Assembly: GCA_024637315.1 (NCBI GenBank) | Contig: JAGXFH010000070.1 | Span: 1 to 63,576, forward strand | Origin: Brevirhabdus sp. | Lineage (GTDB): Bacteria > Pseudomonadota > Alphaproteobacteria > Rhodobacterales > Rhodobacteraceae | Length of the DNA: 63,576 bases | Reading direction: 5' to 3' | Shown here: positions 1 to 8,632 of the stretch, piece after piece | How positions within the stretch are numbered: position 1 is the stretch's first letter | How the letters are laid out: each line of letters starts with the position of its first letter | Notes under the pieces: generated by a model | Database searches by the model: none | What the model was told of the DNA's origin: nothing | Seen by the model: the letters and a program-made list of their open reading frames with translations, nothing else | Position numbers and translations under genes: made by a program

Positions 1-93
1 CAGGGCATCCAGGGTGAAAACGGGGGGTTTGGCACAGGGGCCTGAAGAGAACCGCGGATTGTCCGGCCGCGATGCCGGTTTCGTCATAGCCAT
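1..93 (-). CDS. serC: Phosphoserine aminotransferase, N-terminal 31 codons only
   Basis: This reading frame begins at ATG 93 and runs off the left edge, giving 31 residues. The translation contains the stretch PRFSSGPCAKPP followed by FTLDAL, which matches the N-terminus typical of alphaproteobacterial SerC. SerC converts 3-phosphohydroxypyruvate and glutamate to phosphoserine, the step before the phosphatase encoded by the divergent serB. The start at 93 is preferred over the in-frame ATG at 87 because a GGAAGGA ribosome binding site lies about nine bases upstream of it. The head-to-head serC/serB arrangement puts two serine biosynthesis genes around one 144-base control region. The rest of the gene is outside the window. 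Confidence 0.85.
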   Translation of the reverse strand, partial: MAMTKPASRPDNPRFSSGPCAKPPVFTLDAL

Positions 94-117
94 TGCTGCT
101 ATCCTTCCAGATAAGCG

Positions 118-163
118 CCCCTCGTTGGGGAGGGGTGTCCCGCCGCAACCGATATGCGGGCGG
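118..163 (-). promoter_or_regulatory. serC: Two consecutive hairpins in the serC leader
   Basis: On the minus strand, directly upstream of the serC ribosome binding site, there are two stem-loops. One pairs CCGCC/GGCGG and GCA/TGC with a single bulged base (plus-strand 140-163). The other is a perfect 6-bp stem, CCCCTC/GAGGGG (118-135). A conserved leader called the serC motif is known from Rhodobacterales serC genes, and position and organism fit it. I have not aligned the sequence to that model, so identity is inferred. Confidence 0.45.
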
Positions 164-237
164 CTGATCTTTCGCAAGCGCAAAAACACCGATATAGCGC
201 CGCTTGAGCCATTGAAAACGACACCGGAACATCTTCC

Positions 238-1113
238 ATGTATGCCGTTACCCTGCTGACCAACCCGGAAAAGACCAATCTTGACAAGGGATTGGTCGAC
301 AGCCTGCGCAATGCGTGGGGTGGTGGCGATGCGCTTTGGCTGGCCCCGGACGAAGCGGCGGAATTTCGGATCCGACAGAAACCCGCAAATCAGTGGCAGG
401 TCTGGAGCGACCTCCAGGCCTTGGGCGTCGACCTGATCCTGCAGCCTGCCAAGGGCCGCCGGAAGCGGATGCTGCTGGCCGACATGGACTCGACCATGAT
501 CTGCCAGGAATGCATCGACGAACTTGCCGCCGAGGCTGGTATCGGTGCCCATGTCGCCGACATAACGGCCCGTGCCATGAACGGGGAACTGGATTTCGAG
601 GCCGCGCTGCGCGAGCGCGTCGGCTTGCTGGGTGGTCTTGAGTCAGCCATTATAGACACTGTTCTGGCCAATCGCATCACCCCTATGCCCGGTGGCAGGA
701 CCCTGATCGGAACGATGAAGGCGGACGGCGCCCATGCGGTCCTGGTGTCGGGCGGCTTCACCGTGTTCACATCCCATGTGGCTGCCGATCTGGGTTTTGA
801 CGAGCACCGCGCCAACACATTGCTGGTTGAGGGTGGTCTGCTCACTGGCGCTGTCGCCGAACCGATCCTCGGCCGAGAAGCAAAGATCGAAGCCCTCACT
901 GAGATCTCGGCCCGGCTTGGCCTGACCCCGGATCATGTCATCGCTGTGGGTGATGGCGCGAATGACCTCGGGATGTTGCAACTTGCGGGAACTGGCGTTG
1001 CCCTGCACGCAAAGCCTGCCGTCGCGGCGCAATGCGACATCCGCATCAACCATGGCGATCTGACGGCGCTGCTTTACATCCAGGGTTATGCGAAGCCCGA
1101 ATTCGCATCGTGA
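238..1113 (+). CDS. serB: Phosphoserine phosphatase
   Basis: Encodes a 291-residue HAD-superfamily enzyme that dephosphorylates L-phosphoserine to L-serine, the last step of serine biosynthesis. The HAD motifs are all visible: DMDST at residues 82-86 with the nucleophilic and acid/base aspartates, SGGF at 171-174 for the motif II serine, and GDGAND at 238-243 binding Mg. About 75 residues precede the catalytic domain, as in SerB proteins with an ACT-like N-terminal region. It is divergent from serC. The ribosome binding site is weak (GGAA about eight bases before ATG). Length and motif complement are normal for the family. Confidence 0.95.
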   Translation: MYAVTLLTNPEKTNLDKGLVDSLRNAWGGGDALWLAPDEAAEFRIRQKPANQWQVWSDLQALGVDLILQPAKGRRKRMLLADMDSTMICQECIDELAAEAGIGAHVADITARAMNGELDFEAALRERVGLLGGLESAIIDTVLANRITPMPGGRTLIGTMKADGAHAVLVSGGFTVFTSHVAADLGFDEHRANTLLVEGGLLTGAVAEPILGREAKIEALTEISARLGLTPDHVIAVGDGANDLGMLQLAGTGVALHAKPAVAAQCDIRINHGDLTALLYIQGYAKPEFAS

Positions 1114-1182
1114 TCTTGTTCTGTTCGGAAATATCCTCGGAGGGTGAATCCGCCTGGCGGGCGAAGACGGGCAGAATGCCCC

Positions 1183-2178
1183 TCAGACAAACCCCGCCGC
1201 GGTCTTCATCGTCCCGGTTTCCAGCCCCCGACGGTTGCGTTCCGCCGTATTGACGAAGCGCCTCGCCACCGGATCTTCGGACGGCAGAACCCCCAGATGA
1301 ATCAGCAGCGCCGACATCGCCGCCGCCTTGGCCCGGTCGCTGCCATCCACGATCTTCAAGGCGACCCCCAGCTTTTTTTCGGGTAGGATCGCGATATAGA
1401 CACCGTCCGCACCGCTCTTGACCGCAACTCCGCCACCGGTTGCCCGCATCAGTTCAGTCGCAGCCGCGCCGTCGCCCGAGACAAGTTCGGGGTGCAGCCG
1501 CATCGCCTCGTGAAGCCGCACCGCCGCCTTGTCGCGCGCCGAAGTCCCGTCCGAAGCGCCCGCGAAATAGCTCATGGCGCGGGCCAGGCCATGCACCGTG
1601 GTCGCGAAATTCGGCGCCGAACAGCCGTCGATCCCGTAGCCGGGGCTGACCTGCCCGGTCACCTCCTCGAAGGCTGCGCGCACCGCGATCTGCAGCGGGT
1701 GCGACACATCGACATATTCGGGACCAGCGCCGTGATGCTTGCACCAGGTCAGGAACCCGGAATGCTTGCCTGAACAGTTGTTGTGAATCTGACAAGGCTC
1801 GGAATAGGCTCTGATAAGGCCGTTTCGGGCCTCGATATCGTCTGGCTCCTGCGGTCCGCAGCGCAGATCTCCCTCTCCCAGCCCCAAGGCGCTCAGCCAG
1901 CGCTTCACCCGCTCGGTATGGATCGCGGCTCCGCGATGCGATGCGCAGGCCAAAGCCAGATGTTCCGTCCCCAGCCCGAAGGCATCGGCGGCACCGCTCT
2001 CGATCAAAGGCAGAGCCTGCACCATCTTGCAAGACGAGCGTGGATAGATCACTGCATCCGGATCGCCCCATGCCTCGACGATCGCACCAGAGGCATCGCA
2101 GATCACCGCGTGGCCCCGATGCAGGTTCTCCCGGAATGGCCCACGCCAGGTTTCGATCATCTCGATCGGATGTGCCAT
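1183..2178 (-). CDS. Asparaginase II family protein
   Basis: A 331-residue protein of the asparaginase II family (PF06089, thermolabile rhizobial-type L-asparaginase), which hydrolyses asparagine to aspartate and ammonia in the cytoplasm. The N-terminal YPRSSCKMVQALPL region and the IHNNCSGKHSGFL motif are hallmarks of this family, which is unrelated to the E. coli AnsA/AnsB fold. The start is ATG 2178, with AGGGGA nine bases upstream; the frame is open further to 2244 but lacks a better site. It is a monocistronic gene pointing at serB's 3' end, and no regulator is visible. Substrate preference cannot be read from sequence alone. Confidence 0.88.
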   Translation of the reverse strand: MAHPIEMIETWRGPFRENLHRGHAVICDASGAIVEAWGDPDAVIYPRSSCKMVQALPLIESGAADAFGLGTEHLALACASHRGAAIHTERVKRWLSALGLGEGDLRCGPQEPDDIEARNGLIRAYSEPCQIHNNCSGKHSGFLTWCKHHGAGPEYVDVSHPLQIAVRAAFEEVTGQVSPGYGIDGCSAPNFATTVHGLARAMSYFAGASDGTSARDKAAVRLHEAMRLHPELVSGDGAAATELMRATGGGVAVKSGADGVYIAILPEKKLGVALKIVDGSDRAKAAAMSALLIHLGVLPSEDPVARRFVNTAERNRRGLETGTMKTAAGFV

Positions 2179-2349
2179 GTGGTTATCCCCTTCACGCCTG
2201 CGCGATTTTCCGCCAACAGGTCTTTCAAAATCCGCCTCGAACACGTTAAACTATGGAAATCGAGTTGAAAATGGGTCCAGATTTCAGGTGCACGGCAGAT
2301 GCCCCGGGACGGACCGCAGAGGCAAAGACAGCTGGAGGCTGTGATACAC

Positions 2350-2877
2350 ATGAACTCACCCGTTTTGGTCGGCCTGTTTGGCGCGGCGCTTGCTTTCGCA
2401 ACCATCCCTGCCATGGCGCAGGAAGAATCCAACAACCGTGTCGCCGCAAATACCGATTGGAGTGTCTTTGTTGAAGCCGATCCCAAGGAATGCTGGGGCG
2501 TCTCCAGTCCGAAAGAGACGGTGAATTCGAAGGATGGCCGGGTCGTCGCCGTGCGGCGCGGCGATATCCTGCTCTTTGTGACCTATCGCCCCGGCGGCGC
2601 TGCCGGCGAAGTTTCGTTCACCGGCGGTTATCCCTTCGCGGGTGGGTCGACCGTATCGCTGGACATCAGCGGCAACACGTTCGAACTCTTCACCGATGGC
2701 GAATGGGCCTGGTCGGCTTCGGCGGGCGACGATGCCAAGATCATCACCGCGATGAAGCGCGGCACCGATGCGATCGCGACAGCGCGCTCGGCACGTGGCA
2801 CGCAGACAAAAGACACGTTCTCGCTTCTCGGCTTCACCGCCGCGCTCGAGGAGGCTGAAAAGCGCTGCGCAGAGTAA
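2350..2877 (+). CDS. IalB-like (invasion-associated locus B) periplasmic protein
   Basis: A 175-residue secreted protein. Residues 1-23 form a signal peptide ending AMA-QEE. The mature part resembles the IalB family (PF06776): an early WSVF strand, a KECWGVSSP segment with a cysteine, the VRRGDILLFVTYRP strand and a single C-terminal cysteine that could pair with the first. IalB proteins are widespread in Rhizobiales and Rhodobacterales, and in non-pathogens their role is unknown; invasion should not be inferred. The start at ATG 2350 gives a clean signal peptide, with GGAGG upstream. A short hairpin with a T-run follows the gene. Confidence 0.75.
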   Translation: MNSPVLVGLFGAALAFATIPAMAQEESNNRVAANTDWSVFVEADPKECWGVSSPKETVNSKDGRVVAVRRGDILLFVTYRPGGAAGEVSFTGGYPFAGGSTVSLDISGNTFELFTDGEWAWSASAGDDAKIITAMKRGTDAIATARSARGTQTKDTFSLLGFTAALEEAEKRCAE

Positions 2878-2906
2878 CCTTCGCAACGACCTCAACATTC
2901 GCATCG

Positions 2907-2925
2907 GCCCCATCAGGGGCGTTTT
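2907..2925 (+). terminator. Short intrinsic terminator after the IalB-like gene
   Basis: A 5-bp stem GCCCC/GGGGC with an ATCA loop is followed by G and TTTT. It sits 30 bases after the IalB-like stop and about 70 bases before rlmN. The stem is short, so termination may be partial. Confidence 0.5.
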
Positions 2926-2994
2926 GCGTTTCGGTGGTTTCCCGCGCCGCGAGAATCCTGTAAAACCGTCCAATTCTTTAAAAGGGCGACTCTC

Positions 2995-4173
2995 ATGACG
3001 GCCACAGCACCGATCACCCAGGACGTGCACACGATCCCCCGAAAATTGCCCGAGGGGCCGGTGAACCTTGTCGGCCTGACCCGCGACGCGCTGCGCGACG
3101 CACTGATCGCCGCCGGAACGCCAGAGCGGCAGGCAAAGATGCGTGTCGGCCAGATCTGGCAGTGGATCTACCAATGGGGCGTTCGTGATTTCGAGGCGAT
3201 GACCAACCTGTCGAAGGCCTATCGTGCAGAGCTTGGCCAGAAATTCGTCATCGAATTGCCTGAAGTGGTGTCGAAACAGGTCTCTGCGGACGGTACGCGC
3301 AAGTATCTGGTGCGGATCGCAGGCGGCCATGAGGTGGAAACCGTCTATATTCCCGAAGCCGACCGTGGCACGCTCTGCATTTCCAGCCAGGTTGGCTGTA
3401 CGCTGACCTGCTCGTTCTGCCATACCGGCACGCAAAAGCTGGTCCGCAACCTGACGGCAGGCGAAATTGTCGGCCAGGTCATGCTGGCCCGCGACGATCT
3501 TGGCGAATGGCCGGTCCCCGGCGCGCCCAAGGATGAGACTCGTCTTCTGTCGAACGTCGTCCTGATGGGCATGGGCGAACCGCTTTACAATTTCGACGCC
3601 GTCCGCGACGCGATGAAGATCGCGATGGATCCCGAGGGTATCCAGTTGTCGCGCCGTCGCATCACGCTGTCGACCTCCGGCGTCGTGCCCGAGATTGCCA
3701 AGACTGCGGAGCAGATCGGTTGCCAGCTTGCCGTCAGTTTCCACGCCACCACCGACGAGGTGCGCGACAAGCTGGTCCCGATCAACAAGAAATGGAACAT
3801 CGAGACGCTTCTGAACACGCTGCGCGATTATCCCAAGGTCTCGAATTCCGAACGCATCACCTTCGAATACGTCATGCTGAAAGGTGTCAACGACTCTGAT
3901 GCGGATGCCCGCCGTCTGGTGAAGCTGATCAGCGGCATCCCGGCCAAGATCAACCTGATCCCGTTCAACGAATGGCCCGGCGCGCCCTATCAGCGGTCGG
4001 ACTGGGAGCGGATCGAGAGTTTTGCCGATATCGTCTACAAGGCCGGCTATGCCAGCCCCATCCGCACCCCGAGGGGCGAGGATATCATGGCCGCCTGCGG
4101 CCAGCTGAAATCGGCCACCGAACGCGCCCGGAAATCACGCAAGGATATCGCGGCAGAGGCCGGTCTGGGCTGA
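2995..4173 (+). CDS. rlmN: 23S rRNA (adenine2503-C2)/tRNA dual-specificity methyltransferase
   Basis: A 392-residue radical-SAM enzyme that methylates C2 of A2503 in 23S rRNA and, in homologues, A37 of some tRNAs. The CX3CX2C cluster motif is at Cys135, Cys139 and Cys142. The C-terminal catalytic cysteine is about residue 368, in IMAACGQLK. The GEPLYNF and STSGVVPEI motifs of the SAM-binding core are intact. The first 25 residues are an alphaproteobacterial-type extension, and the ATG at 2995 is preceded by an AAAGGG-like site. It is probably its own transcription unit between the IalB-like gene and the convergent PAP2 gene. Confidence 0.96.
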   Translation: MTATAPITQDVHTIPRKLPEGPVNLVGLTRDALRDALIAAGTPERQAKMRVGQIWQWIYQWGVRDFEAMTNLSKAYRAELGQKFVIELPEVVSKQVSADGTRKYLVRIAGGHEVETVYIPEADRGTLCISSQVGCTLTCSFCHTGTQKLVRNLTAGEIVGQVMLARDDLGEWPVPGAPKDETRLLSNVVLMGMGEPLYNFDAVRDAMKIAMDPEGIQLSRRRITLSTSGVVPEIAKTAEQIGCQLAVSFHATTDEVRDKLVPINKKWNIETLLNTLRDYPKVSNSERITFEYVMLKGVNDSDADARRLVKLISGIPAKINLIPFNEWPGAPYQRSDWERIESFADIVYKAGYASPIRTPRGEDIMAACGQLKSATERARKSRKDIAAEAGLG

Positions 4174-4176
4174 TTC

Positions 4177-5223
4177 TCACGCGCCCCGGTTCGTCATTCG
4201 CGCCGCCAGGCACCAGCAGAGCAGTGCGAGCAGGGCCCCCGCATAGCTGTCGATCGCGTAGTGCCAGGCCAATTGCACCGACCCGATCAGGATCAGCACG
4301 GCATAGGCGGCCAACAGCCATCCGGCCCAGCGAGCATAGCGAAATCCGTAGAAAACCAAGAGCGTCGAACTTGCCATATGCATGCTCGGCATCGCCGAGA
4401 TCCCGCTGATCGGCCCGTCGGCAATATGGCCGAGCCAAAGCGCCTCTTGCACGTTCAGCGCCCAGACCGGGCTGACTTCGGCAAAGCCGCGCAATGTCGC
4501 CATCAAGGGGGCGAAGTCCTCGCCGTGACCCAGCGATCCGTAATAGACCGGCCCGGCCGAGGAAAACACGACCGCCAGCAGATTGCCCCCGATGATGAAG
4601 GTCAGCGCCATTGCCAGCAGCAACGTGTCGCCCGAACGGCGATCCTGTTTGGCGAAACAGGCCAGGAAAATCACGAAGTAGACCAGGAACAGCCAGAAAT
4701 GATAGGCCGCGTTGATCGCCGTTGTCACCATCGGCGTGCCAGTCAGAAGCATCACCAGCGCATAGGGGTCGTAACCGCCATGCAGCGCCCGGTCGAGCCG
4801 CGCGAATAGCGGATCCCAACCGAATTCATTGAGGGCGGGAATGATCGACTTGAGATAACTGAAAACCCCCACCATCAGCACCATCAGCATCAGCCGGAAC
4901 GCCCCGCTCAGCATCCGCTCGAAGTCGGTAAATGTGTCCTTCAGATCGCCAAGCAGCCATTGGATGGGCCGTTTCGGCTGCACCCGGATCGCCATATAGC
5001 CAAATCGCCAGAACAACAGAACCATCAGGAACCAAGGCAGCAGAATGCTGAACAGCATCCCCAATATGCCCGTCATGCCCGCATTGAACGGGATCGACGT
5101 CAGCAGGCCGATGACGATGGCCGCGGCCCAATGCAGCACAACCACACCGATCAGATATCGGTTCTGCAGAAAAAGGCCGGGCAAAAGACCCGTCCGACTT
5201 GCAAGATTGACCTCCATCGTCAC
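4177..5223 (-). CDS. PAP2-superfamily membrane phosphatase/transferase
   Basis: A 348-residue integral membrane protein with about six or seven hydrophobic segments, including VVLHWAAAIVIGLL and LLPWFLMVLLFW near the N-terminus. The C-terminal third holds two PAP2 active-site motifs, PSMHMASS and WHYAIDSYAG, with the catalytic histidines. The first canonical PAP2 motif (KX6RP) is not obvious, as in the PAP2_3 subgroup that includes inositol phosphorylceramide synthase-like enzymes. It may act on a lipid phosphate or transfer a phospho-headgroup; the substrate is unknown. The GTG at 5223 has GGAGAG six bases upstream, and an ATG at 5217 is the alternative. It is convergent with rlmN, with stops 3 bases apart. 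Confidence 0.8.
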   Translation of the reverse strand: MTMEVNLASRTGLLPGLFLQNRYLIGVVVLHWAAAIVIGLLTSIPFNAGMTGILGMLFSILLPWFLMVLLFWRFGYMAIRVQPKRPIQWLLGDLKDTFTDFERMLSGAFRLMLMVLMVGVFSYLKSIIPALNEFGWDPLFARLDRALHGGYDPYALVMLLTGTPMVTTAINAAYHFWLFLVYFVIFLACFAKQDRRSGDTLLLAMALTFIIGGNLLAVVFSSAGPVYYGSLGHGEDFAPLMATLRGFAEVSPVWALNVQEALWLGHIADGPISGISAMPSMHMASSTLLVFYGFRYARWAGWLLAAYAVLILIGSVQLAWHYAIDSYAGALLALLCWCLAARMTNRGA

Positions 5224-5301
5224 GTCGACTCTCCCGGTTTTGACGTCGGGTTAGATCGCGAACTTGTCACGCTTTGGGCGCAATTCGTCAATTACGGTGA
5301 C

Positions 5302-6150
5302 CTACCGACCCGGTATCACGTCACGCTTCTCACCCTTGCCCTCCCAGGCATCGATCACCGCCACTGCCTCGGCGGCGGTCTCGACGAACTGGAAAAGATC
5401 CAGATCCTGGTCCGAGATCGTGCCGGCATCCGCCAGCGCCTCCCAATTGATGATCTTGCGCCAGAATGCCTCGCCAAACAGCAGGAACGGAACCCGCTCC
5501 ATCCGTCCGGTCTGGATCAGCGTCAGTGCCTCGAACATCTCGTCCAACGTCCCGAAGCCGCCGGGGAAGATCGCGATCGCATTGGCGCGCATCAGGAAAT
5601 GCATCTTGCGGATGCCGAAATAGTGGAAGTTGAAACAGAGATCCGGAGTCACATACTCGTTTGGCGCCTGTTCATGCGGCAAGACGATGTTCAACCCGAT
5701 GGATACGCCACCGGCATCCGCTGCACCGCGGTTGCCCGCCTCCATGACCCCCGGGCCGCCGCCGGTCATGATCACGTCGTGTCTGTGTCCGGCGGCGACC
5801 GACCGCAATGTCATCAGCCGCGCGAATTCCCGCGCCTGGTCGTAGTATTTTGTCAGATCCGCCAGCGTATCGGTCCGCGCTGTGTCTTTCCGCGCCGGCT
5901 CCGGTATCCGCGCGCCGCCGAACAGCACCACCGTGGATTCGATGCCATATTCCGACATCAACATCTCGGGCTTCAACAGTTCCAGCTGCAACCGCACCGG
6001 CCGCAATTCGTCCCGGCACAGGAAATCGAAGTCGTCGAAGGCCAGCCGGTAGGCGGTCGACCGGGTCTGCGGCGTGTCGGGGATGTCCTTTGCGGTCTCA
6101 CGATCCTGATGCGAATCCCGAAAGGGATGCGCGCGGCGTTCGTCATTCAT
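5302..6150 (-). CDS. LOG family protein (cytokinin riboside 5'-monophosphate phosphoribohydrolase-like)
   Basis: A 282-residue cytosolic protein of the LOG/YgdH family (TIGR00730). It contains the nucleotide-binding GGGPGVMEAGNRGA segment and the signature PGGFGTLDE that defines this fold. The N-terminal ~75 residues are an extension seen in the longer bacterial forms. LOG proteins hydrolyse nucleoside 5'-monophosphates to the base and ribose 5-phosphate; the physiological substrate in this organism is unknown, so a cytokinin role is not implied. The start at ATG 6150 has AGGAG seven bases upstream. It is divergent from dapD, with only 82 bases between the starts. Confidence 0.88.
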   Translation of the reverse strand: MNDERRAHPFRDSHQDRETAKDIPDTPQTRSTAYRLAFDDFDFLCRDELRPVRLQLELLKPEMLMSEYGIESTVVLFGGARIPEPARKDTARTDTLADLTKYYDQAREFARLMTLRSVAAGHRHDVIMTGGGPGVMEAGNRGAADAGGVSIGLNIVLPHEQAPNEYVTPDLCFNFHYFGIRKMHFLMRANAIAIFPGGFGTLDEMFEALTLIQTGRMERVPFLLFGEAFWRKIINWEALADAGTISDQDLDLFQFVETAAEAVAVIDAWEGKGEKRDVIPGR

Positions 6151-6232
6151 AAGGTGCTCCTGATTGCGCGTCTCGGCTTCAACCACTATAGCCACGGGCG
6201 AACAGATGCCACATGTCAAATCGGAGAGACCC

Positions 6233-7060
6233 ATGCCAAACGTCCAGTTGGAAGCCGCCATCGAAGCTGCATGGGATGCCCGCGACGGGATCACGCCGGC
6301 CACCACTGGCGAGACCCGCGACGCCATAGAAGACACGCTGAACGCGCTCGACAGCGGCAAGTTGCGAGTCGCCGAGAAGCAGGCGAACGGCGACTGGCAC
6401 GTGAACCAATGGGCCAAGAAGGCCGTGCTGCTGGGTTTCCGTATCAAGGACATGGAGCAGCAGGAGGGCGGGCCGCAGGGCGGCGGCTGGTGGGACAAGG
6501 TCGACAGCAAGTTCAAGGGCTGGGGCGACAACCAGTGGCGCGCCGCAGGATTTCGCGCCGTGCCCAGCGCCGTGGTCCGCAAGTCCGCCTATATCGCGCC
6601 AGGCGTTGTGCTGATGCCCAGCTTCGTCAATCTCGGCGCCTATGTCGACACGGGCACCATGGTAGACACTTGGGCCACCGTGGGATCCTGCGCCCAGATC
6701 GGCAAGAACGTGCACCTGTCGGGCGGCGTCGGCATTGGCGGCGTGCTGGAACCGATGCAGGCCGGCCCGACGATCATCGAAGACAATTGCTTCATCGGCG
6801 CCCGCTCGGAAGTGGTCGAAGGCTGCATCATCCGCGAAGGCTCGGTGCTCGGCATGGGCGTCTTCATCGGCAAGTCCACCAAGATCGTCGATCGAGAGAC
6901 CGGCAATGTAAGCTATGGCGAAGTCCCGCCCTATTCCGTCGTCGTCGCCGGTTCGATGCCGACACGGAACAATATCAGTCTCTATTGCGCGGTTATCGTG
7001 AAACGCGTCGACGAAAAGACCCGGTCGAAAACCGGGATCAATGAACTGCTGCGCGATTGA
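6233..7060 (+). CDS. dapD: 2,3,4,5-tetrahydropyridine-2,6-dicarboxylate N-succinyltransferase
   Basis: A 275-residue enzyme of the succinylase branch of lysine and meso-diaminopimelate synthesis, which feeds both protein and peptidoglycan. After an N-terminal helical domain, residues ~100-230 show the left-handed beta-helix hexapeptide pattern ([42 protein letters not shown]). The length equals the family norm. The start at ATG 6233 has GGAGAG upstream. It works in the same branch as dapE, found 4.5 kb further on in this window, although the two are not in one operon. Confidence 0.96.
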   Translation: MPNVQLEAAIEAAWDARDGITPATTGETRDAIEDTLNALDSGKLRVAEKQANGDWHVNQWAKKAVLLGFRIKDMEQQEGGPQGGGWWDKVDSKFKGWGDNQWRAAGFRAVPSAVVRKSAYIAPGVVLMPSFVNLGAYVDTGTMVDTWATVGSCAQIGKNVHLSGGVGIGGVLEPMQAGPTIIEDNCFIGARSEVVEGCIIREGSVLGMGVFIGKSTKIVDRETGNVSYGEVPPYSVVVAGSMPTRNNISLYCAVIVKRVDEKTRSKTGINELLRD

Positions 7061-7094
7061 TGTTTCTTTTCAGCCGAAACATCCCGGGGGATGA

Positions 7095-7127
7095 GGCCCC
7101 CTGGGGCCGAGGGGGGCAGCCCCCCCC
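7095..7127. repeat. GC-rich hairpins between dapD and the next gene
   Basis: Two short GC-only stems occur here: GGCCCC/GGGGCC (7095-7108) and GGGGGG/CCCCCC around a CAG loop (from 7111). No T-run follows, so this is not a canonical intrinsic terminator. It may slow polymerase or protect the dapD message. Confidence 0.35.
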
Positions 7128-7172
7128 TTCCTGCCGCGACGCCGAAGGCGGCGCAAACCCCCGGCGGTTTCC

Positions 7173-7508
7173 ATGAAGCCGGTAAAGAAACCCCATCTCG
7201 TCTTCACCCTTCTGGTCGAGGTCGGACGCAAGACGGGGGACGGACTGCCCGCGAAGGCAACGGGTGCTGCGCTGATGTGTTATGCCAGCGGCGTCGACGA
7301 AGCCGAAGCGGTGCGTGAAACCATCGCGATCCTGAAGCAGGCGGATATGGCGCCGCTCGATGTCTCGGGCTACGGTACGCTGGATGAACGGTTGGCCGAA
7401 GGGCATGACATCAGTGAAGAGGAACGCGCGCTGATGCAGCGTGCACTCGAGGAAAACTCGGTGATCGTGGCGCAGATGACGCCATTCTACGACCGGCCCG
7501 ACGCCTGA
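7173..7508 (+). CDS. Small conserved protein of unknown function downstream of dapD
   Basis: A 111-residue acidic soluble protein without signal peptide or membrane segment. It begins MKPVKKPHLVFTLLVEV, suggesting a beta strand followed by an alpha/beta core. Alternating strand and helix predictions (VRETIAILKQADMAP, LDVSGYGTLDERLAEG) would fit a small ferredoxin-like fold. I do not recognise a named family. It follows dapD by 112 bases with GC-rich hairpins between, so it may be a separate or weakly coupled transcript. Coding bias and the clean stop next to the convergent receptor gene support a real gene. Confidence 0.75.
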   Translation: MKPVKKPHLVFTLLVEVGRKTGDGLPAKATGAALMCYASGVDEAEAVRETIAILKQADMAPLDVSGYGTLDERLAEGHDISEEERALMQRALEENSVIVAQMTPFYDRPDA

Positions 7509-7510
7509 TC

Positions 7511-8590
7511 TCAGCCCATGCTCGGGTTCACCCCGAACCAACTTCGGTAGATGCTGCCATAGGTGCCATCCTCGCGCAGCTTCAAGAGGCTCCGGTTCAG
7601 CCGCTCGGCCAGTGGACTGCCGGCCGGTAGGGCGATGCCGTAATTCTCGCGCAGGAAAACCGGTCCGACCAAACGGGCACCACCATCCGAATTCGATACA
7701 TAATAGGCCAGGACCGGCGCATCGAACACCACCGCATCCAGTTCGCCTGCCTCGAAGCCTGCGATCAACTCGTCGAACCCCGGATAACCCGCATAGCGCA
7801 TCCCGCGGCCTTCCAGAAAGCTGCTCGCGGTCGACCCTTGGATTGTCCCGACATTCTTGTCGTAAAGATCGTTGACCGAGTTGACCGAATTCTGCAGCGC
7901 GTCGACCGTCAGCGCCGAAGTGATCTTGGCGACGAAGATCGACACGATGAACAGCGACGATAACACCAGAAGTACGCCGAAGATCCGGCCAAAGATGGTG
8001 GTCGGAGCGCGCTCCTCGAAGCCGCCATTGACCACAAGGTTCAGTGCCCACCAGAAGGACGGGAACATCGCTTCCTTTATCGGCCTGTCGAAATAGGGTT
8101 GCGATTTTCGTTCGAACCGCCACATCAGCAAACCGCCGCCGAACAGCAGCGCAAAGGCAATCGCGATCGCGATCAGAAGGTCGCGCGACATGATCGCGGC
8201 CAGCACCGTCAGGCTGCTGCTCTGATCGCTGTCGATCATGATCTGCAATCCGCCATCGAAGATCGGCTGGGTGAAATCCATCACCGCCTCGCGCCCCGCC
8301 GTGACCGAGATATTGGCGATCGCCGCATCGACCTCGCCGCTCTCGACAAGCCGCAACATCTCGCTGAACTCGGCAACCCGCACGATCTCGTAGCTTTCGC
8401 CCAGATCTTCGGCCAGCGCGTTCCACAGATCGAGGCCAAAGCCTGTGTCCCTGCCGTCCTGCACGATCGAGAACGGCGGACGCGTCACGGTCGCGATCTT
8501 CAGATCCTGCGAAGCCGCCCCGAAGGCGGTGGAAAGCAGAATGAATATGGTTGCAAATAGGCGGCTCAACTCATCATTCTCAAGGTTCAA
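7511..8590 (-). CDS. GluR0-like ligand-gated ion channel/solute-binding receptor
   Basis: A 359-residue protein with the architecture of a prokaryotic ionotropic glutamate receptor. A signal peptide (residues ~11-27) is followed by a solute-binding half (30-130), transmembrane helix 1 (136-157), a re-entrant pore segment (177-195), transmembrane helix 2 (199-222) and the second solute-binding half (235-355). The pore-flanking APTTIFGRIFGVLL matches the start of M3 in GluR0 relatives. Where potassium-type channels carry TVGYGD, this protein has VVNGGFEE, so selectivity should differ. The only in-frame start before the signal peptide is TTG 8590, or TTG 8569; no ATG fits. It is convergent with the gene after dapD (stops 3 bases apart). 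Confidence 0.75.
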   Translation of the reverse strand: MNLENDELSRLFATIFILLSTAFGAASQDLKIATVTRPPFSIVQDGRDTGFGLDLWNALAEDLGESYEIVRVAEFSEMLRLVESGEVDAAIANISVTAGREAVMDFTQPIFDGGLQIMIDSDQSSSLTVLAAIMSRDLLIAIAIAFALLFGGGLLMWRFERKSQPYFDRPIKEAMFPSFWWALNLVVNGGFEERAPTTIFGRIFGVLLVLSSLFIVSIFVAKITSALTVDALQNSVNSVNDLYDKNVGTIQGSTASSFLEGRGMRYAGYPGFDELIAGFEAGELDAVVFDAPVLAYYVSNSDGGARLVGPVFLRENYGIALPAGSPLAERLNRSLLKLREDGTYGSIYRSWFGVNPSMG

Positions 8591-8632
8591 AACCGTATTG
8601 CACGGTGCAACAAGACCTACAACGGCAACCTG

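Noticed and set aside
4960-7044. A 694-codon plus-strand frame
   Set aside because: Crosses the PAP2 gene, the LOG gene and dapD in the wrong frame or strand. The real genes have motifs and ribosome binding sites.
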